Shown piece after piece: positions 33,556 through 45,612 of a stretch of 64,000 nucleotides of DNA. Every line of letters starts with the position of its first letter. Position 1 is the stretch's first letter. Both the position numbers and the translations under genes were made by a program. The notes under the pieces were generated by a model. That model saw nothing but the letters and a program-made list of their open reading frames with translations. It was not told the DNA's origin and did no database searches. The DNA comes from Gonocerus acuteangulatus (taxonomy: Eukaryota > Arthropoda > Insecta > Hemiptera > Coreidae), in NCBI GenBank assembly GCA_946811695.1, contig OX328132.1, forward strand, positions 130,663,708-130,727,707, written 5' to 3'.

Positions 33556-34761
33556 TATATATATATATATATATATATTTGTCTGTTCGCTCATTTCTGG
33601 CTTCCCTAATGGTCCGATTGTGATGAAATTTGGTACAAAAATCCGTCGTCCAATTTAAAAGGTCAAGTTCGTTAACCAGCAGAATCTGCCCACTGGAAGA
33701 TGACTTTTGGGGCGAAATTCGCGCAAAAAAAAACGCAACGCTTACATTTTTGAGTTCATATGCTTGTAAGTACTCGTTTTGTGGGCTTCTTGGCCTAGGG
33801 AAACGAATGAAACCATTTTTAAGGCGATAGCTTTAACCGTTTTCGAGAAAATTGGGAACATAGTTGCTGAATAACGTTTTTGGTTTTGGTACTAAGAATC
33901 ATGGGATTGAGTTGAAACATTTTCTGCATGTTCTACTTTCATTAAAACTAATATGTTGAAATTTTGGTTACGTTTGGAGTTAAGGAAGGGTTAGAATAAA
34001 ATATTTTATTAACAGACATAAAAAGTTTTAGTAACTTTGTTTACTTTCCTTAATATCTCGAAAAAGGTTGGGAATCATGGTAAACGGAAAAATACCATTA
34101 GAAAGCTTATTAAATTCTCTAAAAAAAAGGTTCTAATGAAAGTTTTGATTAGGCAATGTCAATCGGAGAAATAAGAGCTTAAAACTTTAAAGTAATTGAT
34201 TTCGCTTATTCGAACTGTTCTTTTTGCCTTTTTTTTATTCCTTGTTATTTTTTAATTGCTTATAGTTGGATAATGTATTTGAAAATAAAACAGGTTAAGA
34301 AAAATAAGAAAAACAATTTAATGTTAGAGATATGGATTTCCAAGATATAGCTTTTCAACTGCCTAGCGTCCTTCCTAGGGAGGGTTGTTTGTCTTTGATT
34401 TTGGTACTTAGAATTATGAGATTCAGTTGAAACATTTTCTGCATGTTCGAATTTTATCAACACTAATATGTTGAAATTTTGGTTTCGCTTGGAGTAAACG
34501 AAGGGTTAGAATAAAATATTTTACAAAAAGACAAGTCAAGTTTTGGTAACCTTTTATACTTTCGTTAGTATCTCGAAAACTGTTGACAATCTTGTGAAGC
34601 GAAAGGTTACCATTCGAAAGCTTATTCTACAAAAAAGGTCTACAAAAAAGGTTCTAAAGAAAGTTTTGAATAAGCGATGTCAATCGGATAAATAAGTGCT
34701 TAAACTTTGAAGTAATTGATTTCGTTTATTCGAACGGTTCTTTTTGCCTGTTTTTATTCAT

Positions 34762-34813
<52 letters not shown>

Positions 34814-35330
34814 GGCGCATCTACATCTAGGTCATAAGCGCCGACATCCAGGGTGTAGCGAGGAATTTTACCAGCGAGCCGTGGGATGATAAAATTCCTG
34901 CCGGAGGTTGGGAATCGAACCCACCATCTCCCGCTTATGAATCCAAGGCCATTAGACCACGGGAGACCCCAACAATTCATTGTTAGAAATATAGCTTGCC
35001 AAAAGAAAGAGATTTTTTTTTATCTCTGTTTACCTTTGTTCTTAATTTTTTTTTTCTAGGTTTGTCTTAGTTTTTAATATCTTGCTGTTATTTTGATTGC
35101 ATTTTTTTTCAATAAAACATGACAAGTAATTGAGAAGCGTGTTTGTATTTTGAATTGACTTTGAGAGTCTTGCTTTAGATTGAGGAATTTCCGCTTCTAA
35201 CCTGTGGGTGTTAACAGTTTTCATGAAATAATAAAAAAAGAAAAAAAGATTAGTTCTATTTTAAACTTTCGAAATGACAATATGGTTGAGAGCGGATACG
35301 TCTTAAAATGACGCAGTTCCTGCAGAAAGA
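33556..35330 (-). repeat. Hairpin-ended repeat family, copy 7, main part
   Basis: This is the continuation of the copy begun at 25906, in minus orientation. It holds two versions of the inner block (about 33900-34230 and 34380-34740), a SINE insertion, and a degenerate left end near 35300-35330 (ACGCAGTTCCTGC). The left end is much decayed compared with other copies, so this copy is old although the gypsy insertion inside it is young. Confidence 0.75.
34763..34970 (-). mobile_element. tRNA-derived SINE with poly-A tail
   Basis: On the minus strand, box A TGGTCTAATGG and box B GGTTCGATTCC both fit the RNA polymerase III consensus. A body follows that ends near ATGTCGGCGC and ATGTAGATGCGCC, then about 48 A residues (T on the plus strand, 34763-34811). 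The layout is head, body and poly-A as in a standard SINE. It replaces part of the surrounding repeat rather than leaving a clean duplication. Confidence 0.88.
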
Positions 35331-35749
35331 GAATGTTTAGACTCTGTGTAGGGTCAGACATTTGCCCAGGTCGAGCTACTAGGCAGGCTTCAGGTAGGTT
35401 TTATTGCACCTCATAAATCAAGATGCATCCTAGGAGAGATGACAGATATTGTACCTGTAGGAAGTCATAAAGCCAAATGCTATAGTATTTCCCATTTTCT
35501 TGTACAATTTTATTTAGTTTAATTGCATTTAACAGTAAAATGAGTAGTTTAGTGGTTTTAATTGCATTTAACACTAAAATGGATATGTTAGTAAAGCAAT
35601 TTTAGTCAATTAGAAACAAATTCGTAGTAGAGTCTTCGTAGAGAGAAACTTGGGACGGCGGAAAGAGTAATTTTCGCTTAGAATAGTTTCTTGTGCCTTG
35701 CCGACAATGTTGCTTTTCTTTGGAATATGTGTTTACATTAAGAATGATC
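35331..35749. other. Non-coding stretch
   Basis: No gene is seen. A short direct repeat (TTTAATTGCATTTAACA followed by AAAATG) recurs near 35518 and 35558. Confidence 0.5.
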
Positions 35750-35853
35750 TAAACAAAGTAATAACTGTTTCTATTCTAAGTATACAAAATGACACTAGGG
35801 ATATGAATGGAACCGCGCTAAGATGATGCAGTTCCTGCGAGTCGGACTTTTAA
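35750..35853 (-). repeat. Hairpin-ended repeat family, left-end fragment
   Basis: About 100 bp match the family's left end in minus orientation and finish with GCGAGTCGGAC. No body or hairpin end is attached, so it is a truncated copy. Confidence 0.75.
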
Positions 35854-36113
35854 TTTGTGTTTTTAGACATATGTCAACCACATGGGTAATTATCTGGTTA
35901 GAAGACTTGTTTGATCTTATATATTTCATATAATTTCAATATGACTATTGATATATATATATTGATGTGATATGACTATTGAGGAAAGAGAGTGATATTG
36001 ACCAAAAGTGCTACTTGAAGATAGATTGAGAAGATCGATATAGATTGAAGATAGATATTAGGAGAATGAAACATATATATATACATACATACATACACAC
36101 AAATATTTATAAA
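35854..36113. other. AT-rich stretch at the LINE 3' side
   Basis: This includes a TA/CATA microsatellite (about 36070-36100). It is likely the 3' end and tail region of the minus-strand LINE beside it. Confidence 0.45.
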
Positions 36114-36740
36114 TTAAATATGTCCGATTAACTTAGTTCTTTCTAGGAAAGCAAATAATTTAGTTAAGTGATTTGAGTTATTTCCCATAAGTTCCCTTAG
36201 GTCAGTGGGCAAATCTAACTGTTCTCTTTCTTTTATGTAGCCCCTGCATTCGGTGAGGATATGTTTTACGGTTAGATGTACTCCGCAGTACTGACATATC
36301 GTTGGTGGTTTCTTTGCCATAAGATAGCCATGCGTCAGTCTTGAGTGTCCTATTCGTAGCCTGGTCAATATCACTTCCTCTCGTCTTCTGTCGCGTATGC
36401 TGCTACTCCATGCATCTACGTCTTCTTTTATTTCACGGAGCTTTTCCCCTAACTCCATCCTATTCCATTCTTGGAACCATTTATTTTTTAGTGGTAGTTT
36501 CACGGCTGCTAATACATCGTTTACAGGAAGTTGACAGCAAACTTGTCCTTCTTTTGTTGCTTCTTTTGCTGCTTTGTCAACTTTTAAGTTTTCAATTATT
36601 CCACAATGCCCAGGAATCCATATAAACTGAGTTTTTATGTTGTTTATTCTGAACTCATTTATTTTGTTTTGTATATCTATGACCAGTTGTCTGGGTAGAG
36701 ATTGCAGATTGCTAGAATTGATGATAAAGAATCTGTACAA
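36114..36740 (-). pseudogene. LINE RNase H C-terminal half and zinc-like tail
   Basis: The 208-residue open frame carries FIWIPGHCGI and VDKAAKEA, the last RNase H motifs. A tail follows with TRLRIGHSRLTHGYL and a CQYCGVHLTVKHILTEC cluster, a Cys/His pattern typical of the C-terminus of these LINE proteins. It ends at a natural-looking stop near 36114, so the 3' end of the coding region is intact here. Confidence 0.88.
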
Positions 36741-37339
36741 ATTACGATTTGTTGAGTGGTTGGGATAATAAAATTTAGAGCCTTTTTTATAGCTAGTAAT
36801 TCAGCTGTAAAGCTTGAACAAATAGAAGGGAGTGAAAATTTGTATATTCTTTGTTTTGACAGTATAGCTGATCCTACTCCTTCCACTGTTTTTGATCCAT
36901 CAGTGAAGACAATGTTACTAGGCACTGTTTGACTTTTAATTTAATAGAATTCATTTTCATCGATTAAAGGCGGGGTTTCTTTTTTTAAATATTTTGTAAG
37001 GCTGATATTAACGTGTGGAGGATGTAATAGCCATGGTGGATGATTTGATAAGGTTATGGGCTGCAGTTTAATATTATTTAAATGATTCCTGTTTAAGAAA
37101 ACGTTGGCTCTGGCAGGGAACGGTACTTTTGAAGTATTGTTATCATAATGATCAGAATAATGCTGAATCCAGTTTACGCTGGAGAAGTAATCATTCAAAG
37201 GGTGTGTTAGCCGGCCTTTGATTCTGAAATAATAGGAAATTGTAAGCTGTAATCTTCTATGGTTTAGCGGTGGTTCGCCGGCCTCTACAAGAACGCTTGG
37301 AGCTGGACTTGATCGGAAGGCTCCCGTCGCTAGTCGCAA
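36677..37339 (-). pseudogene. LINE post-RT region and RNase H, N-terminal half
   Basis: This region starts with LRLATGAFRSSP in a frame shifted from the RT. It runs to an in-frame TAA at 36941-36943, then continues in the same frame with RNase H motifs: VFTDGSK, FTAELLAIK and ICTDSLSS, three of the expected acidic positions. A second frameshift near 36680-36740 separates it from the rest of the domain. Confidence 0.85.
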
Positions 37340-38928
37340 CCCAGAGTGATGGATCGGATCGAGGATCTGAAGGGTCTTGGACTAGCTGGTCCATACACTG
37401 TGCAACCATAATATAGCTTGGATCTTATCAAGCTCCTGTACAGCATGAGCATGCTTGTTCTGTCAGCTCCCCAAGAAGTATTACACAAAACTTTTAATAC
37501 GTTCAGAGATCTTTTGCACTCAGTCTTTAAGGATCTTACGTGGGGAACCCATGATAAAGTCCGGTCAAATGTTAGACCCAGGTATTTTATTGTATCTGAT
37601 TCCATTATTTCTCGGTTATCTATTTTGAATGGTGGAGTAAAATTTGGTCTTCTAGGACTGAAAACAATACTTTTAGATTTATTAATTGAAATTTTGAAGC
37701 CGTGTGACGTTAGCCAGTTATTTATGCGGTATAGACTTTCTTGGAGGAAAGTATGTAGTGTGTCTATATTCTTTCCTTCACAGAAAACTAAAATGTAGTC
37801 TGCATAAAGAATTATTTTTACGGGGTAATTAATTTGCTTTGTCATGTTATTTAATGCTAGACAGAATAGTTTTGCGCTTGAAACTCCTCCTTGAATTACA
37901 CCATTCTCTTGTTCAAATGAATCTGATAATGAGGATCCAGCACGAACCTGGAATTTTCTTGATTCAAAAAGGTTTTTGAAAAAATTTAAAGGGTGCCCAT
38001 CGATTCCATTTTCTTTTAGACATTCTAAAATATGACGTCTCCAATCTCGATCAAAAGCACACTCAATATCGAGTAGAATAGCCATTACTTTGTGCTTCTT
38101 TCTGAAGGCTTCTATAATTGTGGATTGTAATAAAACTAAATTGTCATTTGTGTTCCTTCCCTTCCTAAACCCGCTCTGCCAATCTGCTAGATATTTATTT
38201 TTTTCTAAGTACCAGTCTACTCTATTACAAACCAGTTTTTCAATAAGTTTGCAAAGAGAATTTGTGAGTGAAATTTGCCTGTAACTTGTTACATCTTTGT
38301 CAGACTTGTTTTTCTTGTGGACTGGTACAACTATAGATTTCCTCCAGACTTCCGGAAATTCACCTCGAGTGTATATCCTGTTAAAAATAGCAAGGAGGAC
38401 TTTCTTGTTGCTTAGATCTAGGTGTTTGATCATGCTAATGCATATCTCATCGGGACCCGGTGAGGTATCTTTCCGAGAAGAAAGAGCCGTGTTAAGTTCA
38501 ACTAAAGAGAAGGGAGCATATAATAGGTGGATTGGGTTAATTGATATATCTATAGGGTGTTTTTCTTTGTCAGATTTTAAAGTAAGAAAATTATTTGAGT
38601 AATTTTCTGTACTTGACATATAACTGAAATGTGTTCCTAAAAGATTTGCTATTTCTTTCGGTTCAACTATTGTAAGATTATTATGTTTTAGAGATGGAAT
38701 GGGTTTCGTATTTTTCATCCATATCACTTTTCGAATTTGGTTCCATATTTCTGTAGGAGATGTGGTATAATTAATTTTGGATAGAAAAGTTTGCCAAGAT
38801 AATTTCTTTGCATTCTTTATAGTAAATCGAGCGTGTTTTCTTGCCTTGATATAACCTTCTGGTGCGAAGTTTATAAAACGCTTAAAACAATACGAGGTCA
38901 GAGGCAGAGAATCCAGTATAAACAACAA
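37330..38928 (-). pseudogene. LINE reverse transcriptase with altered active site
   Basis: The 532-residue open frame contains standard RT blocks in order: SPGPDEICISMI, VVPVHKK, YRQISL, GFRKGRNT, LLDIECAFD and GVIQGG. The catalytic motif then reads YADY where the family has YADD, so a metal-binding aspartate is missing. YLGLTFD and a thumb region follow. The frame ends just before LRLATGAF, which lies in another frame. The open frame is long, but the active-site change makes a working enzyme unlikely. Confidence 0.9.
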
Positions 38929-39034
38929 AAAGATCCCTGAAAGACATCTCTACCCAACGGACCATCCCACTTCCCCACACTACTACCCGTTCCAGCAGCA
39001 CAGAGCTGCTGGCTGCTGGTTTCGCAAGCCGATT

Positions 39035-40317
39035 GTGACCTACTTATCTCTACTAACTTCGCTTCAGAAAAAGAAGCCGCCTGTCCCTACACCAGCTCAG
39101 ACCCCCGCACCAAAACCACAAGAACCATCTTCCCTTTCTTCCTCTTCTACTGCTCCTTCAGTACCCCAATACCTTCCCACCTACTCCAGCCCCATCAAAG
39201 CAAATCCCACAGAACCAGGCTCAAGATCCAATGATCCTTTTCGCCTCCTTTATCTATACAAACTCGAAACCCTTCTCACCCTACTTATAAATCTGATGAC
39301 CACCCTTATAGCCCACTTCCTTCCTAAAACCCAAAATGCAACCCTTCCATAATCCCAATCTCTCTATCATTTTGTGGAATGCCGACTTACAACAAGAAGA
39401 CAAGAACTCACACTTTTACTAACTGACAAAAACATCGACATTGCCCTAATAACTGAAACACACTTAATGAAATCCATGTCATTCGATGTTAAGGGGTACT
39501 CCTGTTATCGAACTGACCAACCATCTCTGGCGCAGGGTGGCGATTGTAATCAAGAGCAATATCAAACATCACCAAGAATCCAGCATCGCATCAGCAAGCC
39601 TGCAGGTAACTTCCATATCCCTTTCCCTTTCTCGCTTCGATATCATACTGTCCGCAGTGTATTGTTCTCTCAACCACACCATTTACCATCCTGAATTCCT
39701 CTCAATATTCCAATCCTCACCGGGGGTGATTTCAATGCGAAACACAAGCCGTACTTCCACCTCCCGTGGCTGAATCCTATACAGTACCCTCAACTCCCAG
39801 AATTATCGTCCTATATCTCCCAAAACGTTAACATACTGGCCAACCGACCCATCCCGTAGCCCTGAACTTGTTGATTTCTTCATCTTGTTGGCTTGTGATG
39901 TATAGCGACTTCTGTTAAATCGCTCCACGACCTATCCTCGGACCAGTCTGCGATCCTTCTCATGCCCTGTACCCCGCCCTCTACAACCAACCCTTACACC
40001 CGGTCCGATTGCGTTTTCCCTCCGACAGAAACGCATACAACAGACTGACACGACAGCCGAAATCGTCGCTATCCCAATTCCGCTCAGAGTCCTTCAACGA
40101 GTACCTTTCATCCCTCTCCACGCAATACTGTTCTCTGTCGACAGTCACTCGTAAAATCTTAAAGTTTCATGCAATTCCTTCCCTACTCAAACGCAGCGAT
40201 GGGACCTGGGCCAGAAGAGATGAAGAAAAGGCACTCCTCCTCTCCACACACTTAACCACAGTATTTTCCCCTAATCCCCAAATTAGACCCTCCCACGACG
40301 AAAACATCGAAGATTAA
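39035..40317 (+). pseudogene. Jockey-type LINE fragment (ORF1 tail to EN and linker)
   Basis: A Pro/Ser-rich ORF1 tail (39035-39352) is followed by endonuclease pieces in mixed frames: NIDIALITETHLM near 39430, a GGDFN-like block near 39722, and the linker TRKILKFHAIPSLLKRSDGTW (split by codon changes) near 40145-40210. The frame ends at 40317, where sequence switches to a reverse-oriented LINE tail. The match to the 16.6-kb copy is clear but diverged. It is multiply frameshifted and dead. Confidence 0.8.
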
Positions 40318-40320
40318 AAT

Positions 40321-40700
40321 CAAATCAAATAATTTATTTGGTTTTGAGAATGTATCCCATACAAATAGGGTGTGTACTATTCATAAATATACATAGCATT
40401 TTATAATCTTTACATTGACTAGTTCCATAAATCCCCCGCCCAAAAATAAATAAAACTTTAAAAACAAAAATTAATTTACAAAAAATATATAAATATATAT
40501 AAATAGACTTATGATATATATAAATATACATCAATATTTGTTTGTTTAAAAATTAATTGGATTTATTCTTCTAACAAACATTTCCTGAGGTTAAGACTCC
40601 TGATAGTGTACTGGAGTAGAGCCCTGATGGTCGATATATCGGTGGCATTGAGAATCTCCTGTGATCTCTTCTCTTGATTTATTGATGAAGTTTGGAAGAT
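40321..40700 (-). mobile_element. LINE 3'-end remnant, minus strand
   Basis: On the minus strand the segment ends with ATGGGATACATTCTCAAAAC, CAAATAAATT and ATTTGATTTGATT. This is the tail style of many insect LINEs and is similar to the plus-strand tail at 10600-10637. The upstream part (near 40600-40690) may encode a C-terminal LINE peptide (RSQEILNATDIST), which is weak. Confidence 0.5.
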
Positions 40701-42589
40701 AATGTGTCCTGTAGGGTGAATAGATTGGGCAAGAGCAATAGAAATATCCGAAAAATCGGACCATTACTCTCTGAGTTATGCCGCGAACAGACAAATACCA
40801 CTCACTCACTCACTCATCTATCAACGCCCAGCCCAAACCGCTCGACAGAAAATTTTGAAATTTTGCATGGACACTCCCTATATAACCTAGGCGCTCGCTA
40901 AGAAAGAATTTTTTGATATTCGTATTTTTAAGCATTTTTAGGGGGGTTTAAAGTTTGAGTTGGTTAGAGAAGGCAAGCCTAGGCAGCCTGCGTTGCTAGG
41001 ACGATAAAGAACAGCTGTTACCTTACATTATCTATCTCATAGTTTTATTTCTAACTGAGGTTAATTTCAAATATGATGGCAGACCTTGAATTACTAGAAA
41101 TTAACTGTCCCTCATAGAGTTTTAATTGCGTTTCTTTTCTGCCTGTCCCCGTCAGATAGGCTCGCCATATTTTTGGAGAGTTAAACCGAGACACATTAAT
41201 ATGGGATGGGCATACCAGGGGGGGGGGATAAAAAGAGTACAAATTATAAGCAAAATGGTTGGTGAGTTTTCAGCCTAGCAACTAACGGGAAGGGGGAATC
41301 CTAAACTGTTAGTCTACCCAAACCTTAAAAATAAGAACGGACCTTTTTTTGCTACTTGATTTTCTTAAAAAAATCTCTCAGCCAAATAGTAGTGTCTGGC
41401 AGCTGGCAGCGCTGTGCAGGTAGTTCAAGCGTTTTACAGTTAGATTACTTCTCATATCTTTGACACTGTGAGCAGTAGTAAAAATGTTGATTGTAGAAAA
41501 GTAACCGATTTAAAAAAGATTCTTATAAACATGAATTCATTATTTTTTACATCTTACAGCCTTTTCCGGGACATTGATAAAACTGGGCGGGACACCGAAA
41601 CAATTGCAAAATACCGGGACAGTCCCGGTCAAACCGTGATGTATGGCATATCCTTAGGTTTTCCAGGCGAGGTAATGATATCCGGAGCCCTTGCACAGCC
41701 TCCACGCCAATAACCTTGGTAATACTCGTAAATATATTGGGTGTTACCATATGACTTCTTGGAAACATAAACTTTTAAATTTTAACGCCCATTGAATAAA
41801 ATATAGTATGACGGGAACCGTGCTGTAATAAACTTCACAGAATTGTATAGTAACGTAATTTTAATGAAACATTATTTTTAAAAAGAGTAATTATTTTTTT
41901 GTTAAATATTTTGAGCTATTATTATGTACTTTATTATTGTAACAATTATAATATATTATATTATTTGTAAAATTAATTTTTTCAAAAAACAAATTATGTA
42001 AAAAAAATTATTTTTTTTTTTATACCGACTTGGATTATTTGTTTAACAAAAAAATTATCGATGTTTCATAATTAATATCTTCCTTAATATTAAATTAAAT
42101 AATACTAAATGATGACCCACGCGACCGCTCCCGTTAGTCAAAAGGACGCGACCTCTGCCTGGTTAATGGAAATTGGGAAATATGTATTTAATAGAACTCA
42201 TTAAACCTTTTACTGAGAACTCTTTTATAAAATTTCCTAAAGAAAAGGATAGCAGATTATTTATTTCCTTTATTAGCCTTAAGGGCTTCACATCTATGGC
42301 GATAATCCCTTGGATAGCAGATTATCCCAGGAGTAGGATATGGAACGGGAAGTTTCATTTGCTGGAAAGGCCGATGTTGTTTGACAGGAGATTCTCGTGC
42401 TAGCATGATTTATGACAGGCCAGTCCCTTCCTTTCCTCCACCTTCAGTATTCCAAAGAGCAGCCTAAACGTCCAATAGAGATTTCTGCTTGAAGATCTGA
42501 CCTTTTCTTTCTCCTTGCCGAGTCCCAACCATCCCTTGACTTCGCATCACCGCAGCGGCTAACTATCTTCATCTTCGCTCTCTAGCTTG
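40701..42589. other. Non-coding stretch with repeat scraps
   Basis: No gene is recognised. A retroelement-tail-like block (AATCGGACCATT ... GCGAACAGACAAATAC) with CACT repeats lies near 40755-40815. A block with CCGGGACAGTCCCGG near 41620 is a short palindrome. AT-rich low-complexity DNA fills 41760-42100. Confidence 0.5.
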
Positions 42590-42690
42590 GTAAAGAATGA
42601 ACGGATTTTAATGAAATTAGGTATTGTTCCTTTACTAATGGCACTCGGGAACCGCGCTAAGATGACGCAGTTCCATATCCCTAATCTATG
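42590..42690 (-). repeat. Hairpin-ended repeat family, left-end scrap
   Basis: GGAACCGCGCTAAGATGACG followed by CAGTTCC matches the left end in minus orientation and stops before CTGCGAGTCGG. It is an isolated fragment. Confidence 0.6.
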
Positions 42691-43273
42691 ATGATACAGT
42701 TCCGGAGATTTATGGAGATTTTTTAAAGCAATTTTTTACTAGTGAAAATGGTTTTCTTTAACATTCTTCTTCAAGCTAGAATACTGAGAAGTTAGAAGTT
42801 GTTGTTTGGCTGGAGCCCAGACAACAAAGCTTTGGAATAGGTTTGGTCTCCTTTGTCAGGGCTCCAATGGGATGAGATTAATCCAGTGGTTGTCTTATCT
42901 CTAAGATGGGAGTAAATCTGATTTCTAGCGGAGGATGAAATGATGGCTGGCCGTGGCTTCTAAGTTTTGTGCTGCCTAGCTTCTAAGTTACCCTAACTAA
43001 GTCGTCAGCTAAGTCCGTCTAGCAGCCAATAATTGACGACTCCTGTATACAGTCTCCTACAGCTGCTCAATTTATCTGTTTTATGTTAAATTGAACTAGA
43101 ATATTTCTTAAATAAACGATAAAATAAAATAATTATAGACTAATAACACAATTTAAAAAAGGCTAAAATCTTGTAGGCTTGGCATTGATGAAAAGCGGTG
43201 TTATAAAAAAAGGTAATCTCCATCTATGAAAAAGTCTAAGTCTCGCCACACAATGTTGTCTGACATCTCATGT
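42691..43273. other. Non-coding stretch
   Basis: Nothing recognisable is seen here apart from ordinary AT-rich sequence. Confidence 0.5.
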
Positions 43274-43835
43274 CATGAACACACCCCACCTCACACAGCA
43301 GTGTTATCATATAGCAAAGCTCCCTCTCTACAACACCACTCCTTGGTTTACGGCGTTGTCCGATAGTTAACATACATCTCTGCATGAACACACCCCACCT
43401 CACATAGCAGTGTTATCATATAGCAAAGCTCCCTCTCTACAACACCACTCCTTGGTTTACGGCGTTGTCCGATAGTTAACATACATCTCTGCATGAACAC
43501 ACCCCACCTCACATAGCAGTGTTATCATATAGCAAAGCTCCCTCTCTACAACACCACTCCTTGGTTTACGGCGTTGTCCGATAGTTAACATACATCTCTG
43601 CATGAACACACCCCACCTCACATAGCAGTGTTATCATATAGCAAAGCTCCCTCTCTACAACACCACTCCTTGGTTTACGGCGTTGTCCGATAGTTAACAT
43701 ACATCTCTGCATGAACACACCCCACCTCACATAGCAGTGTTATCATATAGCAAAGCTCCCTCTCTACAACACCACTTCTTGGTTTACGGTGTTGTCCGAT
43801 AGTTAATAGACATCTCTGCATGAAAAAACCCCGCC
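43274..43835. repeat. 109-bp tandem repeat, about five copies
   Basis: CATGAACACACCCCACCTCA recurs at 43274, 43383, 43492, 43601 and 43710, and in a degraded form at 43819. The middle units are almost identical and the outer ones have more changes, as expected when copies are homogenised in the centre. No coding or RNA feature is evident. Confidence 0.96.
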
Positions 43836-44569
43836 TTACTTAGAGGAATTATCGGAAAACGTTTTTTTAAATTTTGATTTGGGTGCGGTGTTGTAAGGTA
43901 GTTAATCACTTTCCCGCGTTGTGAGAAAACTATCAAGCGCCTAGTAGTGTAGAACCACTAACATCCCTCGTCAAAGTGTTGCGGTGTGCGTGTGTTACAA
44001 ACTTCAGCACCCATGAGCGTTGAGTTGTAGAGGTTAAAACCACAGTTTTATAATACAGTACTTATATGATTGTGGTAGCATGGATAGGAGGACCAACCAA
44101 AGGAACCAGTAATTCCTCTAGCCATTCCGAAACTATTTCCCTCTTACATTCTCACAATGTTTATAGCCTTAATCTCCAAAACAGGAAATGGAGATATCTA
44201 TTCCTTTATGCTGACAAAAGAATATCCAAAATAAGAGAATGAGCTGTGAAATAGCGACAGCTAAAGAGTGAAGTCTTCGACACTGGTTTTTCAAGGGAAG
44301 TGATGGCTGTAAGAGAGTGTTAGGGGAAGGAAGTTGACCGTGAAATGGAAGCTATATTGATAGTAAGGCTGTCAATTCACCCTTCACCCTACTCCTTTGG
44401 GTTCAGCACCACTAGACCATTAGGTTCTCTTCTCCTAAAGGCTCTCCACTCAAAACTGGCACTTCCCTAGGCCTAACACTTCCTTCCAATCAGGAGGGTA
44501 TCAATACGTTAATTCCACCAACGAATAGCTTGATACATAGCTAGTTATAAATAGGATTCCAATATCATT
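43836..44569. other. Non-coding stretch
   Basis: No gene is seen. A short CACCACTAGACCATTAGG near 44408 resembles the box A side of the tRNA-like SINE heads, in minus orientation, but no box B partner is clear. Confidence 0.45.
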
Positions 44570-45610
44570 TTAGCGTGGTTCCTCCCTCCCTCCATAGGGA
44601 GGAACCCCGCTTATAAGGTTGACCTCATAACGCAATCCGGAAGTGCCGACTAGAAAATTATACGTTTCAGAACCACTAGGTCCCAGACGAATGGTCTGAT
44701 TTTGATGAAATTTGCTACAAAAAACTTTCGTCTAATTTGAAAGATCATATTCGTTAACCAGCAGTATCCGTCCACCGGAAAATGGTTTTTGGAGCGAAAT
44801 TCGCGCGAAAAAAAAAATCGTTACGCTTACTTCATATGCTTGCAGGTACTCGTTTAATAGGATCCTTGGCCTAGGAAAACGAATAAAACCATTTTTAAAG
44901 CGATATCTTTAATCGTTTTCGAGAAAAGTGGCAACATAGTTGTTGAAATACTTTTTTGGTTTGGGTACTTAAAATCATGGGATTCAGTTAAAAAATGTTT
45001 GAAATTTATATAAACAAAGACGAATTAATTTTGGTTACGTTTAGAGTTGAGGAAGGATTAGAATAAAATATTTTATTAAGAGACATGAAAAGTTTTCGAA
45101 ACTTCGCATATTTTCCTTAATATCTCGAAAAAAGTGGTAAGTAGATAGAAACTATTCGAAAGCTTACTTAATTCTCTACAATTAATGTTCTGAGAATATT
45201 TTCGATTAATCGATGTCAATCGGAGAAATAAGTACTTAAAACTTTAAATGTGTTAGTCTTGTTCTTTTGAAAGGGTTTTTGTAGTTGTTTAGCTCACTTT
45301 TAACTTGGTTGTTTTTTGTTTTAAATTGCATTTATTTTTAGAATAAGTATTATAGTAGAATAAGTCAAGAACATTAGAAAAATTTTGAATACATTGAACT
45401 ATGAATTTCATGTCTGTAGCAGTGGGGCCTGGCCAACCCAGCTGTAGGGTGTTCCATGTAAAAGTGTACGCTGGCCCTTTGTCACCGGTCATCAAACTTT
45501 TCAAGAAAGGTCGAACCAAAATAATAAGTATTTCCATTTTAGTCTTTCCTAATGACACTAGGGATAAGAACAGAACCGCCCTAAGATGACGCAGTTCCTG
45601 CGACTCGGAC
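44570..45610 (-). repeat. Hairpin-ended repeat family, copy 8 (compact full length)
   Basis: In minus orientation it runs from GTCCGAGTCGCAGGAACTGC (45610) to the hairpin and terminal CCACGCTAA (44570). At 1041 bp it is the shortest copy with both ends. The TA tract is absent; instead the flanking blocks join directly (GGTCCCAGACGAATGGTCTG). It shows the core of the family without later expansions. Confidence 0.85.
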
Positions 45611-45612
45611 TT

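Larger units (their letters stand above)
36114..38936 (-). mobile_element. RNase H-bearing LINE (I/Nimb/LOA-like), 5' truncated
   Basis: This element holds an RT followed by an RNase H, the layout of the I-like LINE groups. The endonuclease is missing, so it is 5' truncated near 38936. There it meets a plus-strand Jockey-type fragment head to head. Two frameshifts, one in-frame stop and a damaged RT active site show it is inactive. Confidence 0.85.

Noticed and set aside
43274..43835. Regular direct repeats that could look like a CRISPR array
   Set aside because: Units are contiguous with no unique spacers, and the context is eukaryotic. The same holds for the other arrays.
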